From: Parasponia andersonii
Taxonomy: Eukaryota > Streptophyta > Magnoliopsida > Rosales > Cannabaceae
DNA length: 64,000 nt
Direction: 5' to 3'
Assembly: GCA_002914805.1 (NCBI GenBank)
Contig: JXTB01000131.1
Location: 306,170-370,169 of the forward strand
Shown here: positions 45,961 to 58,974 of the stretch, piece after piece
Layout of the letters: each line of letters begins with the position of its first letter
Position numbering within the stretch: the first letter of the stretch is position 1
Notes under the pieces: model-generated
Databases searched by the model: none
Told to the model about the DNA's origin: nothing
Seen by the model: the letters and a program-made list of their open reading frames with translations, nothing else
Made by a program: the position numbers and the translations under genes

Positions 45961-48830
45961 GTTCTAGCTATATTGTACCATGTTTTGAAGCTTTATTAGA
46001 TGTGTGCATTCTAAATGACAAAGTTTGATAACTTAAGTTTATAAAAAGAAGAAGATGTTATTACAACAAGTGTTCTTTTTACAACAACCGAAATTTGTAT
46101 TTTTCTTTATATGGAAATTTTTTAGAATACGCCTAAACATGTTTTGTTTCTATATTTGATGATTCTAGTCATAATATAAGTGAAATATAAATGAAATTTC
46201 GTGTATAGCTAGATAGGAAATTTTCTTATCAATTTTCAATCAATTCCTTTAATATTTACTATATATATTATTGATTATTTTCTCATCTTTTTATCTTTGA
46301 TTGATATCTGATTGCATCTTATTAATCAATGAATTTGGACAAATTTCTAAAATAAATTCATAAAGATTTTCATCGTTAATTATTACTGGAAATTTACTCA
46401 TTAATTAATTAAGTTTCTTTTAGTTAATTGATTTGATTTGATGAGTTATTGTGATCAAATTTTCTGATTTGTTGCAACAACTGCAGATATTTAAAGAAAG
46501 ATTAGTTGATTTTCTTAAATCTTGGTTTTTGATTGATATTGATTGAGAGATAATTTTCTAGGTTAATTATCAATTTTTGGCAGGTTGAATAAAGATTTCC
46601 AATTGTCCAAAATGTGTTCAAACTGAATCAAATGAGCAATCATGAATCTAGACATTCTCTTAATAATTGTTCAGAAAGTTATTGCAACAATTTTCTGGTA
46701 GATTACAATATTTATGGAAAGAATTTGATTTTATTATTAATTCTTTCCTTATTTGATTTCAGTATATTCACACTACAATAGATGACCAAGGGGGCTAAAT
46801 TCACTTATAAAAGTTCTACTACTCCAAAAAATTTCGTATGCACTTTAATGAGAAGTATACACTGCAATAGAGATTTTATTTATACCCAAACTATGAAAAA
46901 AAGAAAACTTCTATAAAAGAGTTTTGAGAATTTGTTTTTTTGTGAGCCTTAAATGTTCTTAGAGTGATTAGCTCTGAGAAATTCCTTGAGATTATAAAAG
47001 TCCTTCGGGAGAAGATAGATGCTAGTGTATAAGAAGGAGTTCTAGTGTATTGAACTGAAAGCATACTGTAGCAGAGAAGATTGATCCAGCTATTGAAGGA
47101 AGTTTAAGAGCTTGGAGTCAAGTAAGACGAGTAGAGCTCGTTGAACATATTAAGAGAATCAATATATGCGAGAGTCTTTCTTGTTTAAGTCATTGGTGTT
47201 TATACTTTAAAAATTTCTACTAACATATTTCTTTCTCTGAGCCATGAAGTAGGTTATTGAAAAATAATTGAACCAGGTAAAAATTTCTAGTGTCATTTAT
47301 TTTCTTTTGATTTTATTATTGTGATTATTTTGCTAATAGTATACGTTTAATATTTCAGTGTTGTAATAATAATAATACGATTAACTGTTGCAACAATAAT
47401 AGAACTCATCTAATTGTTGCAATAACAAGCACAACCAATTTTTAAATTTGTTTATTTCGAATAATAAATTAAAAAAATTTGGTATACCTATAATCTCGGA
47501 TCTTTCTACAATCTTGGATCTTTCAAGATGCCTCCAAAGACAATTAGAGAACAAGTGATCACATTCTTTAAAAAGTGGAGGAAATGTATCAAGGCTATAT
47601 TGTTGAATAGTTTAATAAATTGATAAATGAGCTAATTGATCATGGTTCACTACACAAAATTACCCATTTTACTTGCACATAATTTACCCTCAGATCTTAT
47701 GTCACTATAAGAAAAAATATATTTAACAACGTGCAATGTAAGTTGTTGAAAGCTTTTAATATTGTGCATGCGTCTGTTGTCTTTCATGATGATGTTGAAA
47801 GTAAAGAAGTCACAACCACATGTTCTGCTCGTTGTTAATTTATCGAATGAATGTTGTGGATGATGATATAACAACAAACATTGCACGTGGTAGATTGACG
47901 TGGATTGCTTAGGACTTTAACAATAATGGAATGCACGTTTTTAAATGATTTTAACGATATTACATGTACATTATTATTTTGTTGCATTTTGTTTTTTTTT
48001 TTAATTATTAGAATGCTTTATCTAATTGCCATATTTACTAATTCCATCAGTAGTCTCATAAAGAAGATCCAATAATCATAATTGCATCTTCATAATTCTG
48101 TATTCAAAAGCCATAATTATATTAATAATAATGAAAATTCACTATTACATGTTAACGAAAAAAAGCTATCTCAAATTGTCCATGAACGTAACTAGTACTA
48201 TTATTGTTCCAAAATTTTTCTATAAAAAGCAAACCACCTAAACACAAAACTAGAAGAGCAACCTAATTAAATCTTCATAATGACACAATATTCTAAGGTC
48301 TCAATCTATCCCAAAGAAATTCGTTGTATCACTTGATTGGCATAATCTTAGTTGTGTTCATTGTTGCAAATTGCAAAAGAAAAAAAAATAGTTATGTTAG
48401 ACAAATTGAACCTTCATTTAATCACTTATATCTTTTGTAGTTAGTGCTAATAACTATCTTTTACATATTTTATTTACATGCTATCAGTAATTTGATGCAA
48501 CTTTTGGCCATGCAACACTACTTCTCAAAGTGTCTATGAGTATTTGATGCTCATTCGTGGATCTATATACTTTAACGTTTGGATTATTCACCGCATCAAC
48601 CCAAACTTTCCAACAATATCTTCCTAAAGGCACATGATGAACTTTTGATGCAGGATCCACTGATGCAATTTTCTCTTCAGCTACAATTTCTTCTGAATCA
48701 AAAAGATACAAAGTTTACATTTTGCATTTTCATGCACTATACCACTATCTTGTTGTGACTAAATAAATAAAATGGATACAACAATTTGTGTTAGTTCATA
48801 TTTGACAATGTATACGCGCGCGCGCATATA
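45961..48830. other. AT-rich DNA; possible CACTA-type ends at 47649 and 47703
   Basis: No gene is recognised. CACTACACAAAATTACC (47649) and CACTATAAGAAAAAATA (47703) resemble CACTA terminal repeats but have no opposite end. The minus-strand frames at 47650-47886 and 48484-48711 have no known match. Confidence 0.35.
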
Positions 48831-49072
48831 ATCCAATAGGTATTTTTTTCTTTACCTATGAGTAGGTATTTTTTTTTAGCCGTTGGATCACCATCTAATA
48901 GTGATCCAATGGCTATAATGAAGTATATGAAAAGACGTGCATCATTAATGCTCTTTTTCTTTCTTACTTTTTATAATAAAAAAATGTGCATGTTAAATTT
49001 TCATTAGCCAAATTGATACCTATGCATAGGTAAAAAAAAAAAAAATACCTACTAGATTGGAGATTGGTACCC
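48831..49072 (-). mobile_element. TA-associated MITE, copy 1
   Basis: Ends are inverted: on the minus strand it starts GGGTACCAATCTCCAATC and TAGTAGGTATTTTTTT. Inner blocks are AGCCGTTGGATCACCATC, TAGTGATCCAATGG and CCTATGCATAGGT. It is the reverse complement of the element at 57149-57389. The right end abuts a TA run (49073 on). No coding capacity. Confidence 0.7.
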
Positions 49073-49560
49073 TATATATATATATAAATAAATAAATAAA
49101 GGAAAACAAAGTTTACTCAAGGTGTCCTTGCATGATAACTCATTAATTAAGTCTTTTACATTTCTATTTTGGCCGTGTGAAAATTATCACCCAATTAAGT
49201 ATGAACTAAATTATTTATGTCCAAACGTATTTTTCTTCTTATTATCGTCATTATCATAGATTCGATGCCTGTTGAGATTGTTTGAGAAGCAGAATAGTCA
49301 ATGTCTCAAACTTTTCTTCAAGTTGTTCCATCTTTTGAGATTGAATTTGAAGTTGCTTTCAAGTGCTTTCACTTTTCCACTACATTGCATTTGCAATTTA
49401 GTTGAGGAGGTGTTGCCTCATGGACGAATCGTCGAACTCGTCTATGACGTTCAGGTCCAAATACTTTTGCAAGAGCATCTTCATTAATGTTAAATGGATT
49501 TGGATTTTCTCATACTCAGGTACTTCTTCCTATATATTCAGATAGCATACTAATAAATAG
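49073..49560. other. Intergenic DNA without a recognised gene
   Basis: AT-rich. The short open frames at 49272-49487 and 49487-49669 do not look like known proteins, and the second runs into the LTR. Confidence 0.4.
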
Positions 49561-49561
49561 T

Positions 49562-50368
49562 TTTCACGATCCAAACTCTGAGATAGTGGCAGAAGGGGAA
49601 TTTCGCTACAATTGGAAGTTCCTTAGTTTATTTTTTTTAAATATAAACAGCACGATAAACAAAGCATAATAAGAAGCTATCTTTTGTTTGTAGTTTGAGA
49701 CTTGATAATGCTAGGAGTGCGAATATAAGACTTGTATTTAAGTCTTGTTAAATAAATAAATATTGCTAGTATTCAAATTAAGTGTGTTGCTTTGAAAATT
49801 TCTGTAACTATATATACCATACTAGCTTGATGTTGATGTATGAATGATGATGCTCAGTGAACTATTTGAAATTTGGTTTTTCTTATAACTTTTCAGTCTC
49901 TGAGATAGTGGCAGAAGGAGAATTTCGCTACAATTGGAAATTCCTTAGTTTATTTTTTTTTAAATATAAACAGCACGATAAACAAAGCATAATAAGAAGC
50001 TATCTTTTATTTGTAGTTTGAGACTTGATAATGCTAGGAGTGCGAATATAAGACTTGTATTTAAGTCTTGTTAAATAAATGAATATTGCTAGTATTCAAA
50101 TTAAGTGTGTTGCTTTGAAAATTTCTGTAACTATATATACCATACTAGCTTGATGTTGAGGTATGAATGATGATGCTCAGTGAACTATTTGAAATTTGGT
50201 TTTTCTTATAACTTTTCAGTCTGTATTTATTAGTAACTATAAACTGTGGGATAGGTCCACTGGTTGGAATTCCCAATATTGTTATTTTTTTTTAATAAAA
50301 AAACTAAGAAATTTCTAATTCCAGTGAAATTTCCCTTCTGCCACTACCCCGGGGTTTGGGGAGTGACA
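49562..50368 (+). mobile_element. 5' LTR of the Ty3/Gypsy element, with 322-bp internal duplication
   Basis: The right end GGGGTTTGGGGAGTGACA (to 50368) stands seven bases before a tRNA-Met primer site. The left end (TTTTCACGATCCAAACTC at about 49561) is close to the inverse of the right end. The likeness continues for about 70 bases (AGTGGCAGAAGGGGAATTTC against GAAATTTCCCTTCTGCCACT), so the LTR has long inverted ends. A unit of 322 bases is present twice in tandem (49578-49899 and 49900-50222), nearly identical. The exact left limit is uncertain because TG is not visible. Confidence 0.7.
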
Positions 50369-50375
50369 AAAATTA

Positions 50376-50387
50376 TGGTATCAGAGC
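50376..50387 (+). other. Primer binding site (initiator tRNA-Met)
   Basis: TGGTATCAGAGC is complementary to the 3' end of plant initiator tRNA-Met, the usual primer of plant LTR retrotransposons. Confidence 0.9.
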
Positions 50388-50502
50388 TAGAGTTTTAAAT
50401 ACCTCGGACATAGCACCATTAAACTAGATTGAAATTATTTTTATGACAATATGCATCATTGCATCACTAATAGTTTGGTATATCATTTCAGACTTTCAAA
50501 GA

Positions 50503-53500
50503 TGCCTCCTAGAAAAGCTCAGAGGTATCAACCTGGTGCTGAGCCACCTCCAATTCCACAAGACTTCAACTAATTTTTTGAAGCAATGTGTAATGCTTTC
50601 CTTGAGATACAAGGTCCTAACCTTCAGCCTCAACCTCAACCATAGCAAGAGTGTTAACCCGATTAGGCTAATCATCTTCATAAGTTTATACACCTTCAGC
50701 CTAGACAGTATGATGGAACCCCAGACTCACTAGTTGCCAACGCATGGTTGCATGAGATGACACGACACTTTTGGACCCTGGATACTCCTAGAGAGTTCTG
50801 GGCTGTGTTTGCTATCTCTCGCTTGACAGGAAATGCTATTCATTGGTGGGAGACAATTGAGGTTATGCAAAATATAGAGGGCGTAACATGGGAAGAATTT
50901 AAGAGACTCTTCAAAGCACATTATGCAAACGATGATCAACAAGCTGAAGTGGTTAGTCGTTTTGAGAGACTTAGTCAAAGGAATAGAATAGTAAACTAAT
51001 ACGTGATGGAGTTCACAAAATTGGCAAGCCTTGCCCTTAGCCCAGCGATGAGTGACACTTACCGAATTGCGAAGTTCAAGAATGGTCTGAATCGAAATAT
51101 TCATAATCATATTGCTATTCACTCATTTGCCACTCTTTCTGAAGTAGTGTTAGCTGCCCAATGAGCTAAAGTTGTAGAAAATGAGCAGGGTACAAGAAAG
51201 AATAAAAGCGACGAGAGAAAAATGAACAAGAGGAACCAAGGACACTGGTATGCTCAAGGTTCACCTAACAGCGGAAGCTATACTAGCAGTGGTTCAGTAA
51301 GTAATAAGAGGTTCAGTTCCTATACGTACTACCACTGTGGTTAGCAAGGCCATAAGAGGAATGAGCGCCCAAAATATCTGTAGAAATCTCCTCTTTCTCA
51401 AGGAAGACCACTTGGAAGTTATTTTGGTTCAGCACCTCCTTAGAACACTCAAGCTAGGTCACAGCAATCTTAGAGTGTTTTGTAGGCTTTTTCATCTCTA
51501 CCACCTTACCAGCACTAGTACCGCCACTAGGATTATACTCAGAATTTCTAGACTTCTCAAGTTTCATGGAGTCAAGAAGGGCGTAGATATGGTAGCAGTA
51601 GTTTGGAATCTAGTAGCAGTCGTCTTAGGCAAGGAAAAGGCAATAAGAGAAAATGAAAAGTCACTGGCCAAGCTTATACAATTTCTAGAAGTGATGGTAC
51701 CAATGAACACACTGACAGAGGTGCTATTGATGGTATGGTTCTTATTTCATATTCTTGGGCACGTGTTTTATTTGATACTAGTGCATCTCATTCATTCATA
51801 TCCTTGTTGTTTGTTTAACTTTTGGGGTTAGAATTTTCTGAGTTAGATTATGCCTTGACTTTGGGAACACCTTTGGGTGGTATATCTAATATGTCTAGTT
51901 TGTGTAAATCTTGTTGTATGGTGATTGTTGGTAAAGAATTACATACTGATTTAATTGTATTGCCAATGAAATAATACGATCTAATACTCGGTATAGATTG
52001 GTTATCCAAGTATCGAGCTATTATCGATTGTTATGATAAGCGAGTGACTCTTTTTCCGGGTGATGAATGACCTATAATATATCAAGCCCAAATGAATTCA
52101 TTAAAACCAAGTCCTATTCTAAAAGCCTGTTTGGGTGGTAGGAAGAAACTTGAGTATTATAGGAACTTGTTTGCTATTGATGGCGAAATGAGAACTAATG
52201 ATCAGGACCTATGGATTTCAATGGTGAGTAAATATCCAGAGGTATTTCCTGAGGATTTACTAGGGCTACCACTGGATAGGGAGATCGAGTTCTGTATTAA
52301 CCTTGTTCTTAGAGCTCAACCAGTTTCTATTCCAGCCTACCGTATGGCTCTTGCAAAGATGAACGAATTGAGGAAACAATTGGATGATTTGATATCCAAG
52401 GATTTCATTCGAAGTAGTACTTATCCTTAGGGTGCTCCTTTTTTGTTTGCCAAGAAAGCTGACGGTATTTTAAGGCTATATGTGGACTACAGGAAGTTAA
52501 ATCAACTAACAGTAAAGAACAAGTATCTTTTGCCAACGATTGACGAGTTGTTTGATTAACTTGGTGGATCAAGGTTTTTCTCTAAGATTGACTTGAGGTC
52601 AGGTTATCACCAGTTGAAGATAAGAGAGAAAGATATACTAAAAATAGCATTCAGAACTCATTATGATCACTTTGTGTTTCTAGTAATGCCTTTTGGTTTG
52701 ACGAATATGCCTGCAACTTTTATGGACCTCATGAATTGGATTTTCAGGCCATACTTGGATCGTTTTGTAGTTATTTTTATTGATGATATCCTGGTGTATT
52801 CCAAGACTCAGGAAAATCATGCCTAACATCTGAGGATAGTGCTTGAAGTTTTGAGAAGTCAATAATTATATACCAAAAGATCAAAATGTGATTTCTGGAT
52901 GTCAAAAGTTAAATTCTTAGGGCATGTAATTTCTCAAGAAGGTATCTCAGTCGATCCTACCAAGGTAAAAGCTGTTCTAAAGTTAGAAAGACCAAAGAAT
53001 ATGACAGAGATACAAAGTTTCCTCAGTTTAGCAGGCTATTACGGTCGTTTTGTTCAAAATTTCTCAAGAGTTGCATTACCATTGACAAGGCTGACTAGGA
53101 AGGATGTCAAATTCATTTGAGATAGTGATTGTGAAGAAGCTTTCAGGAAATTGAAGCATAATTTGACAACTGCACCTACTTTTACAGTTTCTGAGAGTGA
53201 TGAACCTTATGTGGTGTATACCGATGCTTATAAGATGGGATTGGGATGTGTTCTGATACAAAATAGTCGAGTTGTAGTGTATGTTTCTCATCAATTGAAA
53301 CCACATGAGAGGAACTATCCTACCTATGACCTGGAGCTTGTAGCAATAATTTTTGCACTCAAAATATGGAGGTGTTATCTGTATGGTGTGAAATTTGAAA
53401 TATTTTTGACCATAAGAGTTTGAAATATCTCTTCACCTAACGGGATCTGAATTTGAGGTGATGAAGATGGGTTGAGTATATGGAAGATTATGACTTCGAA

Positions 53501-54960
53501 CTACAATATTATCCCGGCAAGGCTAATGTTGTAGCAGATGCCTTGGGTACAAAACCACTTAGCTCATTAGCGACACTTATTTTTCAAGACTGGAAGAACT
53601 CATTGGCAATTGGTGAATATAACTTGCAGTACTTCGAATCTGGAAATGCTGCTTAACTCAGTAATATTGTTGCCATACCTGCACTTCTCCAAACTATGCA
53701 ATAAAGTCAATGGCAAGACCAAAGGTTGAGAACAATCTGGAATCAACTTACAAGTGGTGAACAATTAGAAGGTTGGAGTACAAATAGAGAAGGATTTGTG
53801 TTTTTCAAAGGCAAGCTAGTAGTAGCTAATGATCCTCATCTTAGAGAGACTATTCTCACTGAAGCTCATAAGTCCAAATTTGTAGTACATTCTGGTAGTG
53901 CAAAGATGTATCATAACCTAAAGAGACAGTATTAGTGGAAAGATATGAAACGTTATGTAGTTACTTTTGTGGCTAAGTATATGACATGTCAGCAAGTTAA
54001 AGCTGAACGCTAGAGACTAGCTAGACTACTATAGCCTTTACCCATACTAGAGTGGAAGTGAGATAAAATCACCATGGACTTTGTAATGGGTTTGCCTACG
54101 ACTCGAAGAAAGAATGATTCAATTTGGGTGATTGTTGATCGTATGATGAAGACTGCTCATTTCATACCGATCAGATCTGAATTTTTACTCAATAAGCTTA
54201 GTCATCTTTACATTGACAATATTATTCGATTACATGGAATACCATCAAGCATAGTTTCGGACAGGAATCTAAGATTTACTTCTAAGTTCTGGAGAGCTTT
54301 GTAGAGAGCTTTCGGAATAGAACTAAATCTCAGTACTGCTCACCATCCTCAAATAGATGGCCAATCTAAGAGGATTATTCAGATTCTAGAAGACATGTTT
54401 CGCTCTTGTGTACTAAATTTTGGTGGAAGCTAGGATGATCACCTATCATTGGTGGAGTTTTCTTATAACAACAGCTACCAAAACAAGTCTTGGCATGGCT
54501 CCATATGAGGTATTATATAAGAGACTATGTAGATCATCCTTGTATTAGGCTGATGCAGAGGAGCGTATCATTCTAGGGCTAGAACTGATATAAGAGACTA
54601 CTGATAAAATCAATAAGATTTGAAAAGACTTAAAGTTATGCAGAGTTGACAGAAAAGTTACATGGACCCAAAGAGACATAAAGTAGAATTCAAAGTTGGT
54701 GATCAAGTATTCTTGAAAATGACACAAAGGCATGGGATCACTAGATTTGGGCTTAAAGGCAAATTGGCTCGAAGATATATTAGACTATTTGAGATTACTT
54801 CTAGAATTGGGATTGTAGCATATCGCTTGGAATTGCCACCATAATTGGACTGAGTGCACAATATTTTTCATGTTTCGATGCTCAAAAAGTATGTGCCTGA
54901 TCCATCTCATATTATCCAATATGTGGAAGTGCCATCCTGATGGACATCGCCTTGATGACG
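50503..54960 (+). pseudogene. Decayed Ty3/Gypsy (chromovirus-like) gag-pol
   Basis: Domains in order: gag from ATGCCTCC at about 50503 (core ending in WEEFKRLFKAHYAND, near 50890-50940); zinc knuckle YYHCG..QGHKR (about 51330-51355); protease with DTSASHSF (about 51775-51800; the Gly of the usual DTGA is Ser); reverse transcriptase 52250-53000 ([22 protein letters not shown] with the catalytic DD intact); RNase H 53150-53570 ([21 protein letters not shown]); integrase 53870-54500 (MDFVMGLPTTRRKND, GIPSSIVSDRNLRF); and a chromodomain-like tail (VGDQVFLKMT, FHVSMLKKYVPDPSH) to about 54960. More than fifteen in-frame stops and at least one frameshift (about 53405) make it dead. No 3' LTR is recognised, so it is truncated on the right. 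Confidence 0.9.
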
Positions 54961-56338
54961 AATTTTACTTCCATCCATAACTTGTGGATCATCTTTTCTG
55001 TGATCAAATTCTTCTCTATAAAAGCAGAAATTCCTTCTTCTTTGAATATCAGCTCCTCATACTGCTGATGGTTAGAATGTACAACTATAAATTCATATTT
55101 TTGTGCAAGAGCACATGGTCACAAGTAATATAGATATAGAAGTAAAATGAGTATCGAATCCATAAAGATTGATTTCTAATTCAATACTAAGTATCAAAAT
55201 TATCTTAACTCTAAAATAAAGACAACTTACATATCACACAAAATACACGAAAACAAACAATAAGAAAAATGTTTAGGTTTACTAATTCCCCAATCATTCT
55301 TTAAACACATAATATCTTAATTCCTCTCTTATACTAATTAATCCGTTTGAGTTATCAACCAAGAATTCGAATGTATTTACAAACTTCTTTACAAGAAATA
55401 AGTGAAAATACTTCGACAAACTAATATATTACTCCTAATATAAATTGACTAGATTCAATAAGTTTAAAAACTCTCATACGAAGGTTGCACAAGTCACATA
55501 AGTATATTTCTATCCTATGCAAACCTACTCTAAACTAGGTAATCTTATATTATTTCACCTAAATCCAAATTTTTAATCCCCTTTCTAAGCTCAAATAAAT
55601 TTCAATCAACAATCTATTTAGTGATCAATTAAATAAAAGTAATAAGAACAAGGTAAAACAAATAACTCAACAATAGATTTGATTAATAAAAGAAGAAAGA
55701 AATAAATAAACACAAATTACTAGGTTAGTTTATATAGTAAAACTAGACAAGACATATTTAGTTCATAATATAAATTGAGAATAATAACAATTCAATATAA
55801 TAGAATCAAAAAATATAAATATCAAAAAGAAAATAGTTTTAGAATTCCCTTTTTTTGAAGAACTTGAAGGTGTTCATGAAAGTTGTCAATCTCCTCCTTC
55901 AAACTTAGTTTTTGCTCTCTTGAATCCTTCTTCAATGATTTGTTCTCAACTATGCTACTCTCTAAATGTAAAAAATACAAGGAAAAGCTCTAAAGAAAAT
56001 AAAGAGAAAAAGCTAAGAATAAACTATGATGTTGATGTTGTTGAGGAAATCAAGAAATGGAGTTGGTTAGAGTGTCTTCCTCTTCCTCTTCTTCTTCTTC
56101 TATGGCTACCACTCTCTCTTTCTCTTTATCCTAACATATCTCTTTCAACTCTAAAGATAGAGTTTTAAAGAGATAGTTCGTACAAATCTAAGGCAGACTG
56201 AATCTGGAACTTTGGATTGTCAAAAATTGATCTCGGCTATCAATTATTGACTCAAGATGCAGGAGGTGGTGCTGAGACACCACTTTTGGCACTATAGTAC
56301 CACTTTTGATGTTACAGTGTCACTTTTCTACTGGTTTG
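54961..56338. other. Repeat-like AT-rich DNA right of the Gypsy element
   Basis: 55090-55190 (GTGCAAGAGCACATGGTCAC, then GAGTATCGAATCC) resembles text common in plant repeat families. At 56265-56325 the word CACTTTTG/C recurs. No clear ends and no gene. Confidence 0.35.
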
Positions 56339-56520
56339 CACTACTACAAAATGTACTATCCACATTACTATTTAAACGTCACTTTATGAAAAAAGTGATG
56401 TGAAAAACAAACAACGTGGTTTGTGCAAAAAATGATGTTATAATTTAATTTGCTTCCTCGCTTCCTGAAAAGATGGATGCCACGTTACTTTTGTAGAAAC
56501 CAACGTGACATCAAGCTTTT
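56339..56520 (+). mobile_element. CACTA-type element end (fragment)
   Basis: CACTACTACAAAATG at 56339 matches the terminal repeat type of plant En/Spm elements. The following part has repeated AAAAAGTGATGTG / CAACGTGG / CACGTTAC words, as subterminal regions do. The opposite end and transposase are not seen. Confidence 0.5.
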
Positions 56521-57148
56521 TTTTTAAATAAAAAAAAAATAAAAAAATAAAATCCTAGGTCATCTCTTATCTCTTTCCACTCTCCAAGAGCCGTTAATGC
56601 TCATTTCTCTATCTCTCCTTCTCGCGCACATACTCTTTTCTTCCTCGAACTCACCTCTGGCTCTCCCCCTCTTCGATTAATACTTCTCATTTTTCTTTTC
56701 CCCTTTGGGGGTCATTTACCTTGCCATTCTAATGCTCGTTAGCATGGTCATAAGATTTCGTTTTTGCTTACTTTATTTTGTTATTTTTGGTGATTATTAT
56801 TGTGAAAATAGCTTAGAATTTTAATGGCTTTTACTTTAATTGTCTTTATTAGTCATTTTGTGTATCTTTGTGGATTTGGGACTTTAAGTAATTTGGTGTT
56901 AATTTCTTGAATGCTGTTTGTTTGTAAAATTTTATTTAGCAAAATATCGTTTGTGCTTCTTAAATTGTGATTTTCGAAAGTGTTCTATTTTTTTTTGCTT
57001 TGATTTCATCATCATATTTTTTTGGCTATTTATGCTTGTAAACAATGATTTTTGAAAGTGTTTTAAACTAATTCTTACCTTTTTGTTTGGAGTTATTTAT
57101 GACTTGATGAGAATATTCTATACTTCCTTTAGAACTATATATATATAT
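56521..57148. other. Intergenic DNA without a recognised gene
   Basis: CT-rich at 56570-56700, then T-rich DNA. I find no convincing coding pattern. Confidence 0.4.
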
Positions 57149-57389
57149 GGGCACCAATCCAGTAGGTATTTTTTTTTTACTTATGCATAGGTATCAATTT
57201 GGCCAATGAAAATTTAGCATGCACTTTTTTTTTATTGTAAAAAGTAAGAGAGAGAAAGAACATTAATAATGCACGTCTTTTTATATACTTCATTTTAACT
57301 ATTGCATCACTATTAGATAGTGATCTAACGGCTAAAAAAGAAATACCTACCCATAGGTAAAAAAAAAATACCTATTAGATTGGCAACCA
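57149..57389 (+). mobile_element. TA-associated MITE, copy 2
   Basis: It starts GGGCACCAATCCAGTAGG after a TA run and ends TTAGATTGGCAACC before another TA run (57390 on). Inner blocks are CTTATGCATAGGTATC, ACTATTAGATAGTGATC and CTACCCATAGGT. It is an inverted copy of 48831-49072. The TA runs on both sides fit a TA target duplication. Confidence 0.72.
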
Positions 57390-57800
57390 TATATATATAT
57401 ATTGAGCAATTATATACAAAATTGATAAAATGAATGGGAATAAAGTAGTTTTTTAAGCTATAAGAATGGACAGTTTTATATCACAGAATTTGATAAATGA
57501 ACTGAGGCTTGTAGAGCTCATTGTATTTAATTGGCTTAAAATAGTTTTGGACAAAATTAGATGTGCATTTTGCTGAATATTGTGACTTACGGAATATTGG
57601 AAGGCAAGAAGAAAAAGAAGCTGTAGAACTTAGTTGTGTTGGTCATTTTGTCACATTGTGTTTAGACAACGAAAAGGAATATAAGAATATCATGTTTTAT
57701 ACTTTTCATACTTGGCTTGGGCTTTTGGATTTTGCTTAGTTTTTCTACTTTTCATTTTTTTTTCGGGCTCGATCGATTATGGGTTAAGTTTTTTTTTTTA
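57390..57800. other. Intergenic DNA
   Basis: No gene or element end is recognised. Confidence 0.4.
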
Positions 57801-58056
57801 CCGACAAAGAATTTTATTGTAAGAGCGGTTTCTCACCAGTCATCCACGTGTCTCGAACTGCTGATGCTGTATTTTCCAACTGTCAATGTGTCCTTGCTGT
57901 CCCAAAGTCCTCTGTACTCCAAGCAAGATTGGAGAGGCGGGGGTAGCTACTTGCAAAGACTCTCCGATGCTTAAGTCAGTAGTTTATCTTTGATACAGGG
58001 TAGCAAGGAAAATATTTCAGTATGAAAAATCTATCTGTTTCTTGTTCATAGACTTT

Positions 58057-58095
<39 letters not shown>

Positions 58096-58974
58096 GTTTT
58101 TAAGCGTACATGCCCCTCTCGGGAACGCATGGCTCTTATATATGTAGTCTTGAGATTGTGAACTGCGTGGTTCTCAATCTCAGGACTAAGTACCTTTCAC
58201 CTCAAAGTATTTTTCAGCAGTCACGGGCCGAGAATTTTGCGATCTCCTCTGTGCTGCCGTGGCCTAATTCTCGCCGCCTCCTACAGCTTCAATCTGTCAG
58301 GAGTAAGATTTGAGTAAATCACCATTCTGTCAGGACGGCTTGTCCCTAGCACACACTTACCCAGGATCGCATTAAATGCTCTGTCCGGGTCTAGAGTCGG
58401 AAGACCCTTGGGGTTTCTAACCTTCCCGACTGTTGAGGTAAGGGCCACTGTACCCAGATGGCAGACCCTTGGGACTTTTGACTCTCAGTTGTCGAGGTTG
58501 GGGTCAGACTGGGCCAAACCGTCCAGGGTCAGTGATGGGCTCGGCCCTAACTTCGGATGGCCCAATGGCCGATTGTGAGATCACGATCTGCGTGGCTTTC
58601 CACGTGGCGTATAGCTCGGAAACGGGTCTCACAACTGCCCCTATTTCCCTACTTGATGGACTCGTGTCCATCAAGTGGGGAAATCGTCTCTCCATTCCTC
58701 CAATTTGGGGGACGCACATGGTTCCCTCTTCCCGATGCGGAGGCATGCCATCCCTCATCATGAGATCTATTTGAATTTTGAAGTTCTGACTGCTCGGTTT
58801 CCCTTATTCTCTCATTTTCCAGAAAAACTCTTCATCTTCTCCCCTATAAAAACTGTAATTGTGTTAATTTGCCATTTTACCAAAATTTTCAATCATTCCA
58901 ACCTAATAAACTCCTAGGGTTTCTGCTTCCTTCTCTTCTAAAAACTCTCACTCTTTCAGTCGCGTTTTAGAACA
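57800..58974 (+). mobile_element. LTR/leader region of the element carrying the gypsy-type transposon gene
   Basis: Base composition changes to higher GC. Text such as AAGACTCTCCGATGCTTAAG (57957-57976) is typical, as I recall, of plant elements of this kind. A TA run lies at 58063-58093. Two parallel segments (AGACCCTTGGGG at about 58402 and 58465, each ending in TTG/GTCGAGGT) are followed by the leader CTCTCACTCTTTCAG before the ATG at 58975. The limits are not proved and no primer site was found. Confidence 0.4.

Noticed and set aside
51337..51831. 164-codon frame in the Gypsy element
   Set aside because: It is out of frame with the protease text (DTSASHSF), so it is a chance frame in the gag-protease part.
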